From: Lewinellaceae bacterium
GTDB taxonomy: Bacteria > Bacteroidota > Bacteroidia > Chitinophagales > Saprospiraceae
Direction of reading: 5' to 3'
DNA length: 64,000 bases
NCBI GenBank assembly: GCA_020636275.1
Contig: JACJYD010000002.1
Coordinates: forward strand, 558,001 to 622,000
Part shown: positions 1 through 8,137 of the stretch, in pieces
Position numbering within the stretch: position 1 is the first letter of the stretch
Layout of the letters: the number at the start of each line of letters is the position of its first letter
Notes under the pieces: generated by a model
Databases searched by the model: none
Seen by the model: only the letters and a program-made list of their open reading frames with translations
What the model was told of the DNA's origin: nothing
Translations under genes and position numbers: made by a program

Positions 1-129
1 GATTTTGTCACCGGAGGTTACGAACAACTGCGGTTCGACTTTGCCACGCAAGACCCGAACCAGTTCCCTTCCCGGTATTTTTATTATTTTGGAAGAACGT
101 ACTTTATCAACCTGAGCTGGCGACTTTAA
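1..129 (+). CDS. C-terminal end of an outer-membrane beta-barrel protein, probably a TonB-dependent receptor (partial)
   Basis: The window opens inside an open frame that stops at 127-129. The last 42 residues alternate polar and aromatic positions and end in GRTYFINLSWRL, a typical final strand of an outer-membrane beta-barrel. In Bacteroidota a DUF5689 lipoprotein, as found next, often follows a TonB-dependent receptor or SusC-like gene, which favours that identity. Only the last strands are visible, so the substrate cannot be judged. The beta-barrel call rests on the sequence; the receptor call is inference from context. Confidence 0.5.
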   Translation, partial: DFVTGGYEQLRFDFATQDPNQFPSRYFYYFGRTYFINLSWRL

Positions 130-207
130 AAAAAAACGTGGAGAGGCGCGCACCTTCCGGTCGCATTTCTCTTTAAAAATTTCATCTCCCACAAGGAAAT
201 TATACCA

Positions 208-1476
208 ATGAAAAAGACACTTCTAATTCTCGGACTTTTCTCTGTTCTTTCCGTCCTCATTTGGAACGGTTGTGTGAAACTGGAATTCGACGCGCCGCCC
301 GCCACGGAATATTGCAACTGGCAGGCCACGACCACCATTGCCGATCTGAAAGCCCTGTACGCCGGCGCCGATCTGGTGATCCAGGATCCCCTTATCTTCG
401 AAGCGGTAGTCGTCGCTGACGATTCCTCCGGTAATTTCTACCGCTCCATCATCGTACAGGACGCCACGGCCGGCATCGAAGTTCGCTTTGCCGTGACCGA
501 CCTCTACAACGATTATCCCGTGGGGCGAAAAGTATTTGTCAACTGCCAGGGGCTGACCCTTTCCAATTACAACGGCGTTTTGCAGTTGGGCGAGATCCAG
601 GAAGCCCTGATCGACGATCACATTTGTCGCGGTCCGAAAGGGCAGGTAGTTGAACCAAAGGTGGTTTCGATCGACCAATTGGACGAAAGCTATATTCATA
701 CCTTGATCAAGTTGGAAGACGTGCAATTTACATCCGGTAGCGCAGGGAAGACCTATGCCGTTTCTTCGCCGCCTACCTCCGTCAACCAGTTGCTGGAAGA
801 ATGCAGCAGCGGTGAAACCATCATCTTGCGCAATAGCGGTTACGCCGATTTCGTCAATGAAATAACCCCGACCGGGAGCGGTTCGATCACCGCCATCTAC
901 AGCGTATACCAAAGCGACCGGCAGTTGTTCATCCGCCATACGCGCGACGTCGATATGCCGAATGAACGTTGCGTGCCCGGCATCGGCGGCTTGCTGGACG
1001 AAGATTTTGAAGGGATCGATGTCACCGACAACTTGCAAATCGCAGGTTGGAGCAACATCGCGTTGGTGGGAAGCCGCGTATGGTACGGCCGCTCGTATAG
1101 CGGTAACCACTACGCCGAAGCCGAAGCCTACCAGGACACCAACAACGAAATGGACGCTTGGCTGATCACACCGCCGATCGATCTGAGCACGCCAAAGACC
1201 ATTTCGTTTGAAAGCGCCATGGCGTTTTACAAGCACGACGGCCTTTCGGTACTGATCTCCACCGATTTTTCCGGCGACGTAGCTGCCGCCACCTGGACCG
1301 CACTGCCTTGTACCTTGCCTATCAGTACCGACACCTATTATGAATGGATACCGTCCGGCCCGATCGACTTGTCCGGATACTCCGGCACCGCCTATGTCGC
1401 GTTCCGATACAAGGGCAACAAAACGAGCCAGACCACGAAATATCAGATCGATAATGTGAAAGTAGTGGAACAATAA
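208..1476 (+). CDS. DUF5689 / choice-of-anchor lipoprotein
   Basis: Protein of 422 residues with a lipoprotein signal: two Lys, a hydrophobic stretch and a lipobox ending in Cys22 (IWNGC). Residues about 35-250 resemble the DUF5689 module, an OB-fold-like beta domain. The C-terminal 150 residues, with motifs such as WLITPPIDLS and AYVAFRYKG, resemble a choice-of-anchor J (MAM-like) jelly roll. It should sit on the outer membrane facing outward. Coming 78 bp after the receptor tail, it probably forms a receptor/lipoprotein pair. The next gene carries a related N-terminal domain. No catalytic motif is visible, so binding or surface attachment is the likely role. Confidence 0.75.
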   Translation: MKKTLLILGLFSVLSVLIWNGCVKLEFDAPPATEYCNWQATTTIADLKALYAGADLVIQDPLIFEAVVVADDSSGNFYRSIIVQDATAGIEVRFAVTDLYNDYPVGRKVFVNCQGLTLSNYNGVLQLGEIQEALIDDHICRGPKGQVVEPKVVSIDQLDESYIHTLIKLEDVQFTSGSAGKTYAVSSPPTSVNQLLEECSSGETIILRNSGYADFVNEITPTGSGSITAIYSVYQSDRQLFIRHTRDVDMPNERCVPGIGGLLDEDFEGIDVTDNLQIAGWSNIALVGSRVWYGRSYSGNHYAEAEAYQDTNNEMDAWLITPPIDLSTPKTISFESAMAFYKHDGLSVLISTDFSGDVAAATWTALPCTLPISTDTYYEWIPSGPIDLSGYSGTAYVAFRYKGNKTSQTTKYQIDNVKVVEQ

Positions 1477-1514
1477 TAATGAGGGCGCCGATGGCCATCG
1501 GCGCCCTCATTATT
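1475..1514 (+). terminator. Perfect 40-bp palindrome, terminator
   Basis: Two 20-nt arms (1475-1494 and 1495-1514) are exact reverse complements with no spacer, followed by a short T run. The stem begins inside the TAA stop of the lipoprotein gene and ends 14 bp before the next start. It probably terminates transcription of the upstream gene. Confidence 0.8.
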
Positions 1515-1528
1515 ATCGTTTTTAATGT

Positions 1529-3658
1529 ATGATTCCCCACAAGCTACTCCTGGGCTGGCTCTTCACCGGGCTGGCCTTCACCCTCTTCGGCCAATCCTGG
1601 ATCGGATCGGCCCGCATGAAAAGCGAAGGCACGGTCGTGTCGGTAAAAGGTATTGCCCTCAATGGCCCGGAACTGGGTGATTTCCGGTATATCCAGGATG
1701 AAACCGGTGCGATCGCCTTGCATCCCGGCACCGGATCCGTAGCGGGCCTGGAGAATGTACAGGCCGGCGACGAGGTGCAGGTAACCGGCCGCCTGGATTC
1801 CTACCAGGGACTGCTCGAACTTACCCCGCTGTTTTCGATCGAAGTCCTTTCTTCCGGAAATCCCCTTCCCGAGGTACAGACCATTGTCCCTTTCGATTTT
1901 ATCGAACAACGCGAGAGCGAACTGGTGCGGGTGCAGTGCTCTTCTTTTGAGGACGGAGGCCTTTTTGAAGGCAATCATACCTATACGCTTACCCACTACA
2001 GCGGTATTGGCTTTAACCTGTACATCCCGGACGGACATCCTTTGGTCGGCCTCCCGATCCCGTCTGCCCCGGTCGAGCTCACGGGTATTTTGTCGAGTGC
2101 CAACGGCTACCGGGTATTGGTCAGAGGTCCGGAGGATATGCCTGAATCGCCTTGCGTATATTTCACCTCCGAATTAGCTCCCGCAGAGATCTCGCTTCAT
2201 TCCCTGCAATTGCAATGGCAAACCAATCAGCCCTGCACCTGCGCGTTGCGGTATGGCACGACCAAAGATATGTGGAACGAGGTGAGCATTCCTGCTGCTT
2301 CCGCCGATCACGTAATTACCATCGACGGGCTGGATCCCGCTACCGGCTATTACGTGAAGGCCCTCTGCGAAGCGAACGGCTTTGAGCTCGATTCTCCCAC
2401 CCGCATTTTCTCGACCAGGTCGACCTCTTCCGGAAAAATAGATGTGTATTTCAATCAATCGACCGACCCGACCGTTTCCTCCGGCAGTTTTCCACAGGGA
2501 GACTCCTGGCAGGAGGTCGAAGCGGCCATTCTGGAACGGATCGACCAGGCAGTATCGACCATCGACGTGGCCGTGTACAACGCGAACCTGACGACTTGGG
2601 TGGACGCCCTGATGGCAGCCCATAACCGGGGCGTACAGGTCCGGTTCATATACGAAGACGAAGCCTCCAATTCCGCGCTGTCCGGCTCCTTGCCCTTTCC
2701 CATTTTAGGCGGAAATGACGGCGCGCTGATGCACAATAAGTTCCTCGCTATCGATGTCGACGACCCGGACAAGGCCTACGTGGTTTCGGGGTCCATGAAC
2801 TGGACGAGCAGCGGGCTGAAGAACGACTTCAACAATGTGCTGATCATCCAGGATCAGGCGATGGCGAGGGCCTACGAGACCGAGTTTGAAGAAATGTGGG
2901 GCGGGCGCTTCGGTCCAGCCAAGGTTGCCAATACGCCAACCGTTTTTCAGATCGGGGATATCCGCCTGGAGAATTACTTCATGCCGTCCGACCGCATTGT
3001 TCCTTTGCTGGTCGATCGCCTCGGCACCACCGATAAAGACCTCGAATTTGGACTGTTCATCCTCACCCGAGACGAATTGGCGGCCGCGCTAAAAGACGCC
3101 TGGTTTGCCGGACGGGATGTTCGCGGCATTATCGAGGACCCCGATATTTCGGGCTCGGATTTCAATTTTCTGCTCAGCCAGGGCGTGCCCCTTCAGGAGC
3201 ATACCCCCTATGGGTTATTTCACCATAAATACGCAATAGTTGATGCCCAGGCGCCGGACTCGGCGCCGCTGGTGATTACGGGGTCCTATAACTGGACCGC
3301 CGCCGCTACCAATGAGAACGATGAAAATACGATGATCCTGCACGATGCCACGATCGCCAATCTTTTCCTGCAGGAGTTTGAGGAGCGCTGGCAGGAATTG
3401 ACGGCCACTACAGTCGCACTCCCGCAGGAAGAAGTCTTTTCCATATCTCCCAATCCCGCTTCCGGAACAATTTTTATCCAATTGAATGGCGCAGGTACGG
3501 GAGACCCCATTTTTTGCCTGTGGAACGCGAACGGGCAACTGATCGGAGAAATGGGGCCGGGCCAATGGTCGACGGATGGCCTGGAGGCGGGACTGTATTG
3601 GCTGACCTATCAGTCGCCCGATGGGATCGTGCACACTCAAAAGCTCGTCATTCGTTGA
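1529..3658 (+). CDS. Secreted phospholipase D-fold protein with Fn3 and T9SS sorting domain
   Basis: Protein of 709 residues. A signal peptide (about 1-22) is followed by an OB-fold/DUF5689-like region (about 30-205) and a fibronectin type III-like domain (about 215-295). Two PLD half-sites follow, each HxK followed by S/G and N: H402-N-K404 with SGSMNWT downstream, and H565-H-K567 with TGSYNWT downstream. The last 70 residues (SISPNPASGTIF onward) are a type A T9SS sorting domain. Both HKD-type sites look intact, so a phosphodiesterase or nuclease acting outside the cell or on its surface is likely. In the family, such tandem half-sites form one active site. The substrate (DNA, RNA or phospholipid) cannot be read from the sequence. 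Confidence 0.85.
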   Translation: MIPHKLLLGWLFTGLAFTLFGQSWIGSARMKSEGTVVSVKGIALNGPELGDFRYIQDETGAIALHPGTGSVAGLENVQAGDEVQVTGRLDSYQGLLELTPLFSIEVLSSGNPLPEVQTIVPFDFIEQRESELVRVQCSSFEDGGLFEGNHTYTLTHYSGIGFNLYIPDGHPLVGLPIPSAPVELTGILSSANGYRVLVRGPEDMPESPCVYFTSELAPAEISLHSLQLQWQTNQPCTCALRYGTTKDMWNEVSIPAASADHVITIDGLDPATGYYVKALCEANGFELDSPTRIFSTRSTSSGKIDVYFNQSTDPTVSSGSFPQGDSWQEVEAAILERIDQAVSTIDVAVYNANLTTWVDALMAAHNRGVQVRFIYEDEASNSALSGSLPFPILGGNDGALMHNKFLAIDVDDPDKAYVVSGSMNWTSSGLKNDFNNVLIIQDQAMARAYETEFEEMWGGRFGPAKVANTPTVFQIGDIRLENYFMPSDRIVPLLVDRLGTTDKDLEFGLFILTRDELAAALKDAWFAGRDVRGIIEDPDISGSDFNFLLSQGVPLQEHTPYGLFHHKYAIVDAQAPDSAPLVITGSYNWTAAATNENDENTMILHDATIANLFLQEFEERWQELTATTVALPQEEVFSISPNPASGTIFIQLNGAGTGDPIFCLWNANGQLIGEMGPGQWSTDGLEAGLYWLTYQSPDGIVHTQKLVIR

Positions 3659-3661
3659 ACG

Positions 3662-4372
3662 ATGCCCAAGGAATCCTTTCAATTCCAGCAATTTACCATT
3701 CGCCAGGACCGCTGTTCGATGAAAGTGGGTACCGACGGGGTCCTGCTCGGCGCCTGGACGCCGGTGGAGAATGCCCGAGTGATCCTGGATGTGGGGGCAG
3801 GCACGGGGCTTATTGCCCTGATGATGGCTCAGCGGGCGCCGAAAGCCCTTATTCAAGCGGTGGAACTGGATCGGGAGAGCGCCCTTCAGGCTGCCGAAAA
3901 TGTAGCCGCTTCGCCCTGGGCTGACCGGGTAAGGGTTTTTCAGGGCGACTTTCAATCCTTTGCAAAAAATACTTCGTTGCAATGCGATCTGATCGTAAGC
4001 AATCCGCCGTTCTTCCACGGAGCGCTGAAATCGCCCAAGGCGGACCGCAACCGCGTGCGGCATGCCGATACCTTGCCCTTTGGCGATCTGTTGCGGGGGG
4101 TAGACCATCTTCTCACTCCCGAAGGTAGACTGTGTCTGATCCTGCCCCGGTCGGAAGGGGCGGCTTTCCGGCAAATGGCCACCGCAATGGGATTGTACGT
4201 CACCCGCATCCGGGAAGTATGCGGCCGGCCAGGGAAGCCGGTAGAGCGGGTCTTGATGCAACTGGAAAGAACGAGCAAGCCGCTGGAAAAAGAAGCTGTA
4301 TTATATGTACAAAGCACGCAAGGCGTCCGGTCGGAGGCCTATCTGGAGATGACGAGGGAATTTTATCTGTAG
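3662..4372 (+). CDS. trmN6: tRNA1(Val) (adenine(37)-N6)-methyltransferase
   Basis: Protein of 236 residues, the usual length for TrmN6/YfiC. The N-terminus (QDRCSMKVGTDGVLLGAW) is a hallmark of the family. The SAM-binding motif DVGAGTGLIAL starts at D43, and the N6-adenine catalytic motif NPPF is at 114-117. The enzyme methylates N6 of A37 in the tRNA-Val anticodon loop, in the cytoplasm. It starts 3 bp after the previous stop, so the two genes may be cotranscribed although their functions are unrelated. Confidence 0.93.
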   Translation: MPKESFQFQQFTIRQDRCSMKVGTDGVLLGAWTPVENARVILDVGAGTGLIALMMAQRAPKALIQAVELDRESALQAAENVAASPWADRVRVFQGDFQSFAKNTSLQCDLIVSNPPFFHGALKSPKADRNRVRHADTLPFGDLLRGVDHLLTPEGRLCLILPRSEGAAFRQMATAMGLYVTRIREVCGRPGKPVERVLMQLERTSKPLEKEAVLYVQSTQGVRSEAYLEMTREFYL

Positions 4373-4375
4373 TTT

Positions 4376-4422
4376 GAATAAATGAAGAGCATCGAGCGCC
4401 GCTCGATGCTCTTCATTTATTC
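4376..4422. terminator. Bidirectional terminator, 22-bp perfect stem
   Basis: Arms 4376-4397 and 4401-4422 are exact reverse complements around the loop GCC. The hairpin fills the gap between convergent trmN6 and the small HTH gene, so it can serve both strands. Confidence 0.85.
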
Positions 4423-4424
4423 TA

Positions 4425-4676
4425 TCAAGAATGTTCAGTTTCTTCCAGAATTTTTCTAGCCAGGTCCAGTATTCGAGTGTCATCCAATTCAACAGCGCCT
4501 CCGTTAGGGCCTGGTTCGAGGTGGAAATCAACCACTTCGCCTTCGTCGTAGTGGTCCCCACCGAAATAGTTCCGAACGGTTTGTTCGCTCAGGTTCAACT
4601 CTTTAGCAATTCGGCTGACGCTGCCGCTGGGAAGGCGGTGCTTGATTTCTCTTAGCTCGTTGAACGTAATAACCAT
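4425..4676 (-). CDS. Small HTH DNA-binding protein
   Basis: Protein of 83 residues. Residues about 8-38 form a helix-turn-helix (SVSRIAKELNLSEQTVRNYF), the kind found in transposase-like or Lrp/Hin-type DNA-binding modules. An acidic stretch (HYDEGEVVDFHLEPG) and a short C-terminal helix rich in Asp, Glu and Leu follow. It has no receiver, sensor or metal site. It stands alone behind a long A/T-rich leader. The HTH is clear from the sequence; targets and function are unknown. Confidence 0.7.
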   Translation of the reverse strand: MVITFNELREIKHRLPSGSVSRIAKELNLSEQTVRNYFGGDHYDEGEVVDFHLEPGPNGGAVELDDTRILDLARKILEETEHS

Positions 4677-4805
4677 AGTATTTTTGTTTTAGTGAAGCAA
4701 TGCCCTTGAGGGGTAACCCTATGATCAGGAAAGTTAAAAAAAGTGATAGAAAATTCAAAGCAAGTCTTTAGACAAAAATCTGCGCATTTGCCTCCCCAAG
4801 CCCCT

Positions 4806-4852
4806 TAAGACCACACCGATCACCCCTTCCAAGGCTGATCGATGCGGTCTTA
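4806..4852. repeat. Imperfect inverted repeat, 17-nt arms
   Basis: Arms 4806-4822 and 4836-4852 pair with two mismatches around a 13-nt loop. It lies about 130 bp upstream of the small HTH gene, with no gene ending nearby. It could be a structured leader, an operator or a relic repeat. Confidence 0.45.
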
Positions 4853-5073
4853 CTTATGGTCTGACAAACCGCTTACCCTTTAGATAAGGCATTTCCGTAA
4901 ATGGATTGATTATTTTAGTATAATAAAAAAATTAATTTGATTATTTTGTAACTTCACCTCAAAGATCCACTCCACCTTCTCCACTTTTTTTCCTCTTCGG
5001 AGAGGGCGTACTTCCTGTTTCCAAAATTAAAGGACATCTATCCCACTTTTTTCGAAGGTGTATTTTTCAAGAA

Positions 5074-5100
5074 GGGAGAGTGAGCGGAGCTTGCTCTCCC
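5074..5100 (-). terminator. Hairpin downstream of glycosyltransferase gene
   Basis: A GGGAGAG/CTCTCCC stem (5074-5080 with 5094-5100) continues through two G-U pairs to AGC/GCT around loop GGA. It lies 75 nt beyond the stop of the minus-strand glycosyltransferase gene. No strong U tract follows on that strand, so termination is only likely. Confidence 0.45.
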
Positions 5101-5174
5101 TATCGTATTTTGCAGGACAGAAGGCAGAAATATCAGCAGGTATTGCGTGTCAAAGGCCTCCCGCAGCCGCTTGA

Positions 5175-6065
5175 TTACGGGGAGGGCCAACCCGTTTGCA
5201 ACCTTGCCAGATACCCCAGTTTGTACAAGTCGAACAGCCGCAAGCTGGGCCGCCGGGAATGAAATTGCCGTTCCATCGCCTTCCTTCCCAGGCGGTAGAT
5301 CAGCCCGAGCAGCGGAGAGAGGGGGCGAAGCCTCCAGAATGCCTGGAGCAAGCGGGATCCGATCTCGGGATTTTTCCGGCTGAGGTAGACCAGATTTTCA
5401 ATGCCCTGACGGGTCTTGCGAAGAAACACATCCGTTGGCTCTATATCCAGGTGGAGCAGGGCGGTATCGATGTGGATCAGCGGTATATTTCGCTTTCGGA
5501 GCTCGTAGCCGAACTGGGTGTCCTCATGTCCGTACTGACGCAGCGACTCATCCAGGAGGATGCGGAGAAAAATGTCGCGCGGGCATAAAAAGTGAAAGGT
5601 GCAAAAAGCGTCATAGGGTTGCCGGTTGCGCTCGGCAGCCGGGCGTTGTTCGCGTTCCCGGCCGTAAAACCAGTGAAAATAGCGATCGGTATCTTGTGGG
5701 GGAGCATCCGGATAGGCCCTGGTGCCGACGACCACCTGTCCGGGCCGGCAAGCCGCCAGATAGGTCGCCAGGAACCCCTGGTCCTGGGGCATGCCGTCGC
5801 AATCCATGAAGAGCAAATACGGATAGTTTGCCGCCTGTGCCAGTTTGTTCCGGATCCGGGACCGGCCGAGGTTTTCCGGCAGTTCCTCGTACCTGACCCC
5901 GGGCCATTTTTCCATTTCGCGGTTCATTTCCCGGAAGTCTTCCGTTGAACCATCGTCAAAACACACGATCTCCCAGGCTTCGGGTAGATGGGAGGCCTGT
6001 TCCAGGAGGGCCCGGACCAGGGATCGGACATCAAATTGGTAAACGGGGATCAGTATCGACAGCAT
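5175..6065 (-). CDS. Family 2 glycosyltransferase
   Basis: Protein of 296 residues starting with MLSILIPVYQ, the first strand of a GT-A fold. FDDGS (36-40) is the nucleotide-sugar Asp motif, and MDCDG (87-91) fits the DxD metal site. The later region WFYGREREQ and the HEDTQFGYELR motif (ED, catalytic base region) match GT2 enzymes. No membrane helix is evident, so it acts on the cytoplasmic side, transferring a sugar to a glycan, lipid or protein acceptor that is not identifiable. It is a lone gene with no polysaccharide cluster around it. Confidence 0.85.
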   Translation of the reverse strand: MLSILIPVYQFDVRSLVRALLEQASHLPEAWEIVCFDDGSTEDFREMNREMEKWPGVRYEELPENLGRSRIRNKLAQAANYPYLLFMDCDGMPQDQGFLATYLAACRPGQVVVGTRAYPDAPPQDTDRYFHWFYGREREQRPAAERNRQPYDAFCTFHFLCPRDIFLRILLDESLRQYGHEDTQFGYELRKRNIPLIHIDTALLHLDIEPTDVFLRKTRQGIENLVYLSRKNPEIGSRLLQAFWRLRPLSPLLGLIYRLGRKAMERQFHSRRPSLRLFDLYKLGYLARLQTGWPSP

Positions 6066-6186
6066 AACATCCGCAAAAGTCCTATTTTTACGGGAATTTT
6101 GCCAAAAATAAAAATACGCCCATTTCTTGCTTTCAAAAAGAACTGAAAGTTTCGAAAGTTGTTATACTCAAAACGAAGTGGTTTGG

Positions 6187-6215
6187 GATCATTGCGGCCG
6201 CCGGCCGCAATGATC
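6187..6215. repeat. Hairpin 1 of a twin pair in a divergent promoter region
   Basis: Arms 6187-6200 and 6202-6215 are exact 14-nt reverse complements with a GC-rich tip (GCGGCCG-C-CGGCCGC). The gene to the left runs leftward and the gene to the right runs rightward, so no transcript ends here from a known gene. Confidence 0.75.
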
Positions 6216-6217
6216 TC

Positions 6218-6255
6218 AAGTGATTTGACGGCCCCAGGCCGTCAAATCACTTTTT
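6218..6255. repeat. Hairpin 2 of a twin pair, with T tract
   Basis: Arms 6218-6233 and 6237-6252 form a perfect 16-bp stem around CCA, followed by five T. It looks exactly like a rho-independent terminator but lies about 50 bp upstream of mqnE with no plus-strand gene before it. It could be an attenuator in the mqnE leader or a relic of an element. Confidence 0.7.
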
Positions 6256-6305
6256 CTAAAGTATATAAATGCGGCGCCCAAAATTTACCGGGAAAATAAA
6301 ACATT

Positions 6306-7514
6306 ATGAAAGGAAAAGAAGATCTCGAAGTTTTGTTGAACGATGCCGGACTGGATGCCCAGCTCCGGTCGATTGCGGAGAAGGTATATGCCGGAACGCG
6401 GATCCAGGACGAAGAGTGCCTGTACCTGTATGAAAAGGCCCCGCTGGCTTATACCGGAGTATTGGCAAACTACATCCGGGAGAAGCGCCACGGCGACAAT
6501 ACCTATTTCAACCGGAATTTCCACGTCGAGCCGACCAACGTGTGTTTGTACACCTGCACCTTCTGTTCCTATTCCCGGCTGATCAAAAAGCGGGAAGAAG
6601 GCTGGGAATACACCCTCGACGAGATCATGGACATTGTGCGGACCTACGACGACAAGCCCGTAACTGAGGTTCACATTGTCGGAGGCGTTTTACCTCAATA
6701 CGATGTGAAGTTCTACACGGAGCTGTTTCGCCAGATCCATGCCCACCGGCCATCGTTGCACGTAAAGGCGCTGACGCCGGTGGAATACCACTACATGTTC
6801 AAAAAGGAAAAGATCGACTACGCCACCGGGATGCGTTTGATGAAAGAAGCGGGTCTGGACTCCATGCCGGGCGGCGGCGCCGAAATATTTGCCCCCGAGA
6901 TCCGCGACCAGATCGCCGGAGGGAAGTGCTCGGGCGACCAGTGGTTGCAGATCCATGAAGAATGGCATAAACTGGGCATGCGGTCCAATGCCACCATTTT
7001 GTACGGGCATATCGAAAAATTTGAGCACCGCGTCGACCACATGCGGCAACTGCGCGAGTTGCAGGACAAGACCGGCGGATTTCAGACCTTTATTCCCCTG
7101 AAATTCCGCAACAAGGACAATCAGATGTCCCACCTTCCGGAGGTCACCGTGATCGAAGACCTGCGCAATTACGCCATCAGCCGGATCTATCTCGATAATT
7201 TCGAGCATATCAAAGCCTACTGGCCGATGATCAGCAGGCAGGTCGCCCAGCTATCGCTCTCCTTCGGCGTCGACGACATCGACGGTACCATCGACGATAC
7301 CACCAAGATCTATTCGATGGCCGGCTCGGAGGAACAAAACCCCGCAATGAATACCCAGGAACTGGTCGACCTGATCAAAAAGGTCGGTCGCCGGCCGATC
7401 GAACGGGATACCCTGTACGGGATCATCGAGGATTACACCGACCACGTTTTCGAAGAAGCGGAAACTTTCAAGGGGTATATTTCGTTGCCCGTAGTTGAAC
7501 AAGAAAAAAAATGA
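6306..7514 (+). CDS. mqnE: Aminodeoxyfutalosine synthase MqnE
   Basis: Radical SAM enzyme of 402 residues. The cluster-binding cysteines are C80, C84 and C87 (CLYTCTFCSYS). Downstream motifs HIVGGVLP, PGGGAEIF and ATILYGHIE are typical of MqnE. It joins 3-[(1-carboxyvinyl)oxy]benzoate to the adenosyl radical to give aminodeoxyfutalosine, an early step of the futalosine route to menaquinone. It overlaps the phosphatase gene by 4 bp, and MqnA, which makes its substrate, is encoded just after. This is a three-gene operon. Only these two menaquinone genes are in the window. Confidence 0.93.
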   Translation: MKGKEDLEVLLNDAGLDAQLRSIAEKVYAGTRIQDEECLYLYEKAPLAYTGVLANYIREKRHGDNTYFNRNFHVEPTNVCLYTCTFCSYSRLIKKREEGWEYTLDEIMDIVRTYDDKPVTEVHIVGGVLPQYDVKFYTELFRQIHAHRPSLHVKALTPVEYHYMFKKEKIDYATGMRLMKEAGLDSMPGGGAEIFAPEIRDQIAGGKCSGDQWLQIHEEWHKLGMRSNATILYGHIEKFEHRVDHMRQLRELQDKTGGFQTFIPLKFRNKDNQMSHLPEVTVIEDLRNYAISRIYLDNFEHIKAYWPMISRQVAQLSLSFGVDDIDGTIDDTTKIYSMAGSEEQNPAMNTQELVDLIKKVGRRPIERDTLYGIIEDYTDHVFEEAETFKGYISLPVVEQEKK

Positions 7515-8131
7515 ACAAACAGATCTTCATCATCCGGCACGGCGAAACGGAGTACAACCGAAAAGGCATCGTCCAGGGCAGCGGTGTCGATTCCGATCTG
7601 AACGACCTGGGGCGGGCCCAGGCCCGGGCTTTTTACGAACATTATCAGGATGAACCCTTTGAGGTCGTATTGACATCCCGCTTGCGCCGCACCCACCAAA
7701 CGGTGGAACCCTTTTTGCAGCGGGGGCTGCCCTGGGAACAATTTGAAGAGATCAATGAGATCTCCTGGGGCGAGCTCGACGGGAGTCCCACCACCCCGGA
7801 AATTCTGACAATCTACAAAAGGGTAGTAGGAGAGTGGCGGAAGGGGAACCTGGCCGCTCGCCACGGAAACGGCGAAAGCGGGGAGGAACTGGGCGCCCGG
7901 CTGCACCGCTTTGTCGACCACCTGCGGCAGCGGCCCGAAGAGCGCATCCTGATCTGCTCACACGGAAGGGCGATCCGCGGGATGGTCTGCCTGCTGCTCG
8001 GAGAACCCCTGAGCAAGATGGATTCCTTCGGGCACAACAACACCGGTTTGTATCAATTGGGGCTCCAAAACGGCGCCTTTCACCTGCAACTGGCCAACGA
8101 CACGCGACACCTGGAGGCCGTTGAATTCTGA
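7511..8131 (+). CDS. Histidine phosphatase family protein (phosphoglycerate mutase-like)
   Basis: Protein of 206 residues with the RHGE motif at R9-H10-G11-E12, the phosphohistidine site, and a later SHGRA motif supplying the second catalytic His. The size and architecture fit cobC/gpmB-type phosphatases. It is translationally coupled to mqnE (ATGA overlap) and followed after 6 bp by mqnA. A role linked to menaquinone synthesis or to a phosphorylated side product is therefore possible, but the substrate is not determined by sequence. Confidence 0.85.
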   Translation: MNKQIFIIRHGETEYNRKGIVQGSGVDSDLNDLGRAQARAFYEHYQDEPFEVVLTSRLRRTHQTVEPFLQRGLPWEQFEEINEISWGELDGSPTTPEILTIYKRVVGEWRKGNLAARHGNGESGEELGARLHRFVDHLRQRPEERILICSHGRAIRGMVCLLLGEPLSKMDSFGHNNTGLYQLGLQNGAFHLQLANDTRHLEAVEF

Positions 8132-8137
8132 AACCAG

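Larger units (their letters stand above)
4677..5174. other. 498-bp intergenic region, no gene seen
   Basis: A/T-rich stretch between the divergent-side leader of the HTH gene and the end of the glycosyltransferase gene. No frame longer than about 60 codons looks like protein. It holds two imperfect hairpins, listed separately. The part near 4677-4760 presumably carries the HTH gene promoter on the minus strand, but no clean TAnnTTTG box was seen. Confidence 0.6.

Noticed and set aside
223..1473. Antisense open frame across the DUF5689 lipoprotein gene
   Set aside because: Shadow of the plus-strand gene, which has a clean lipoprotein signal and matching domains.
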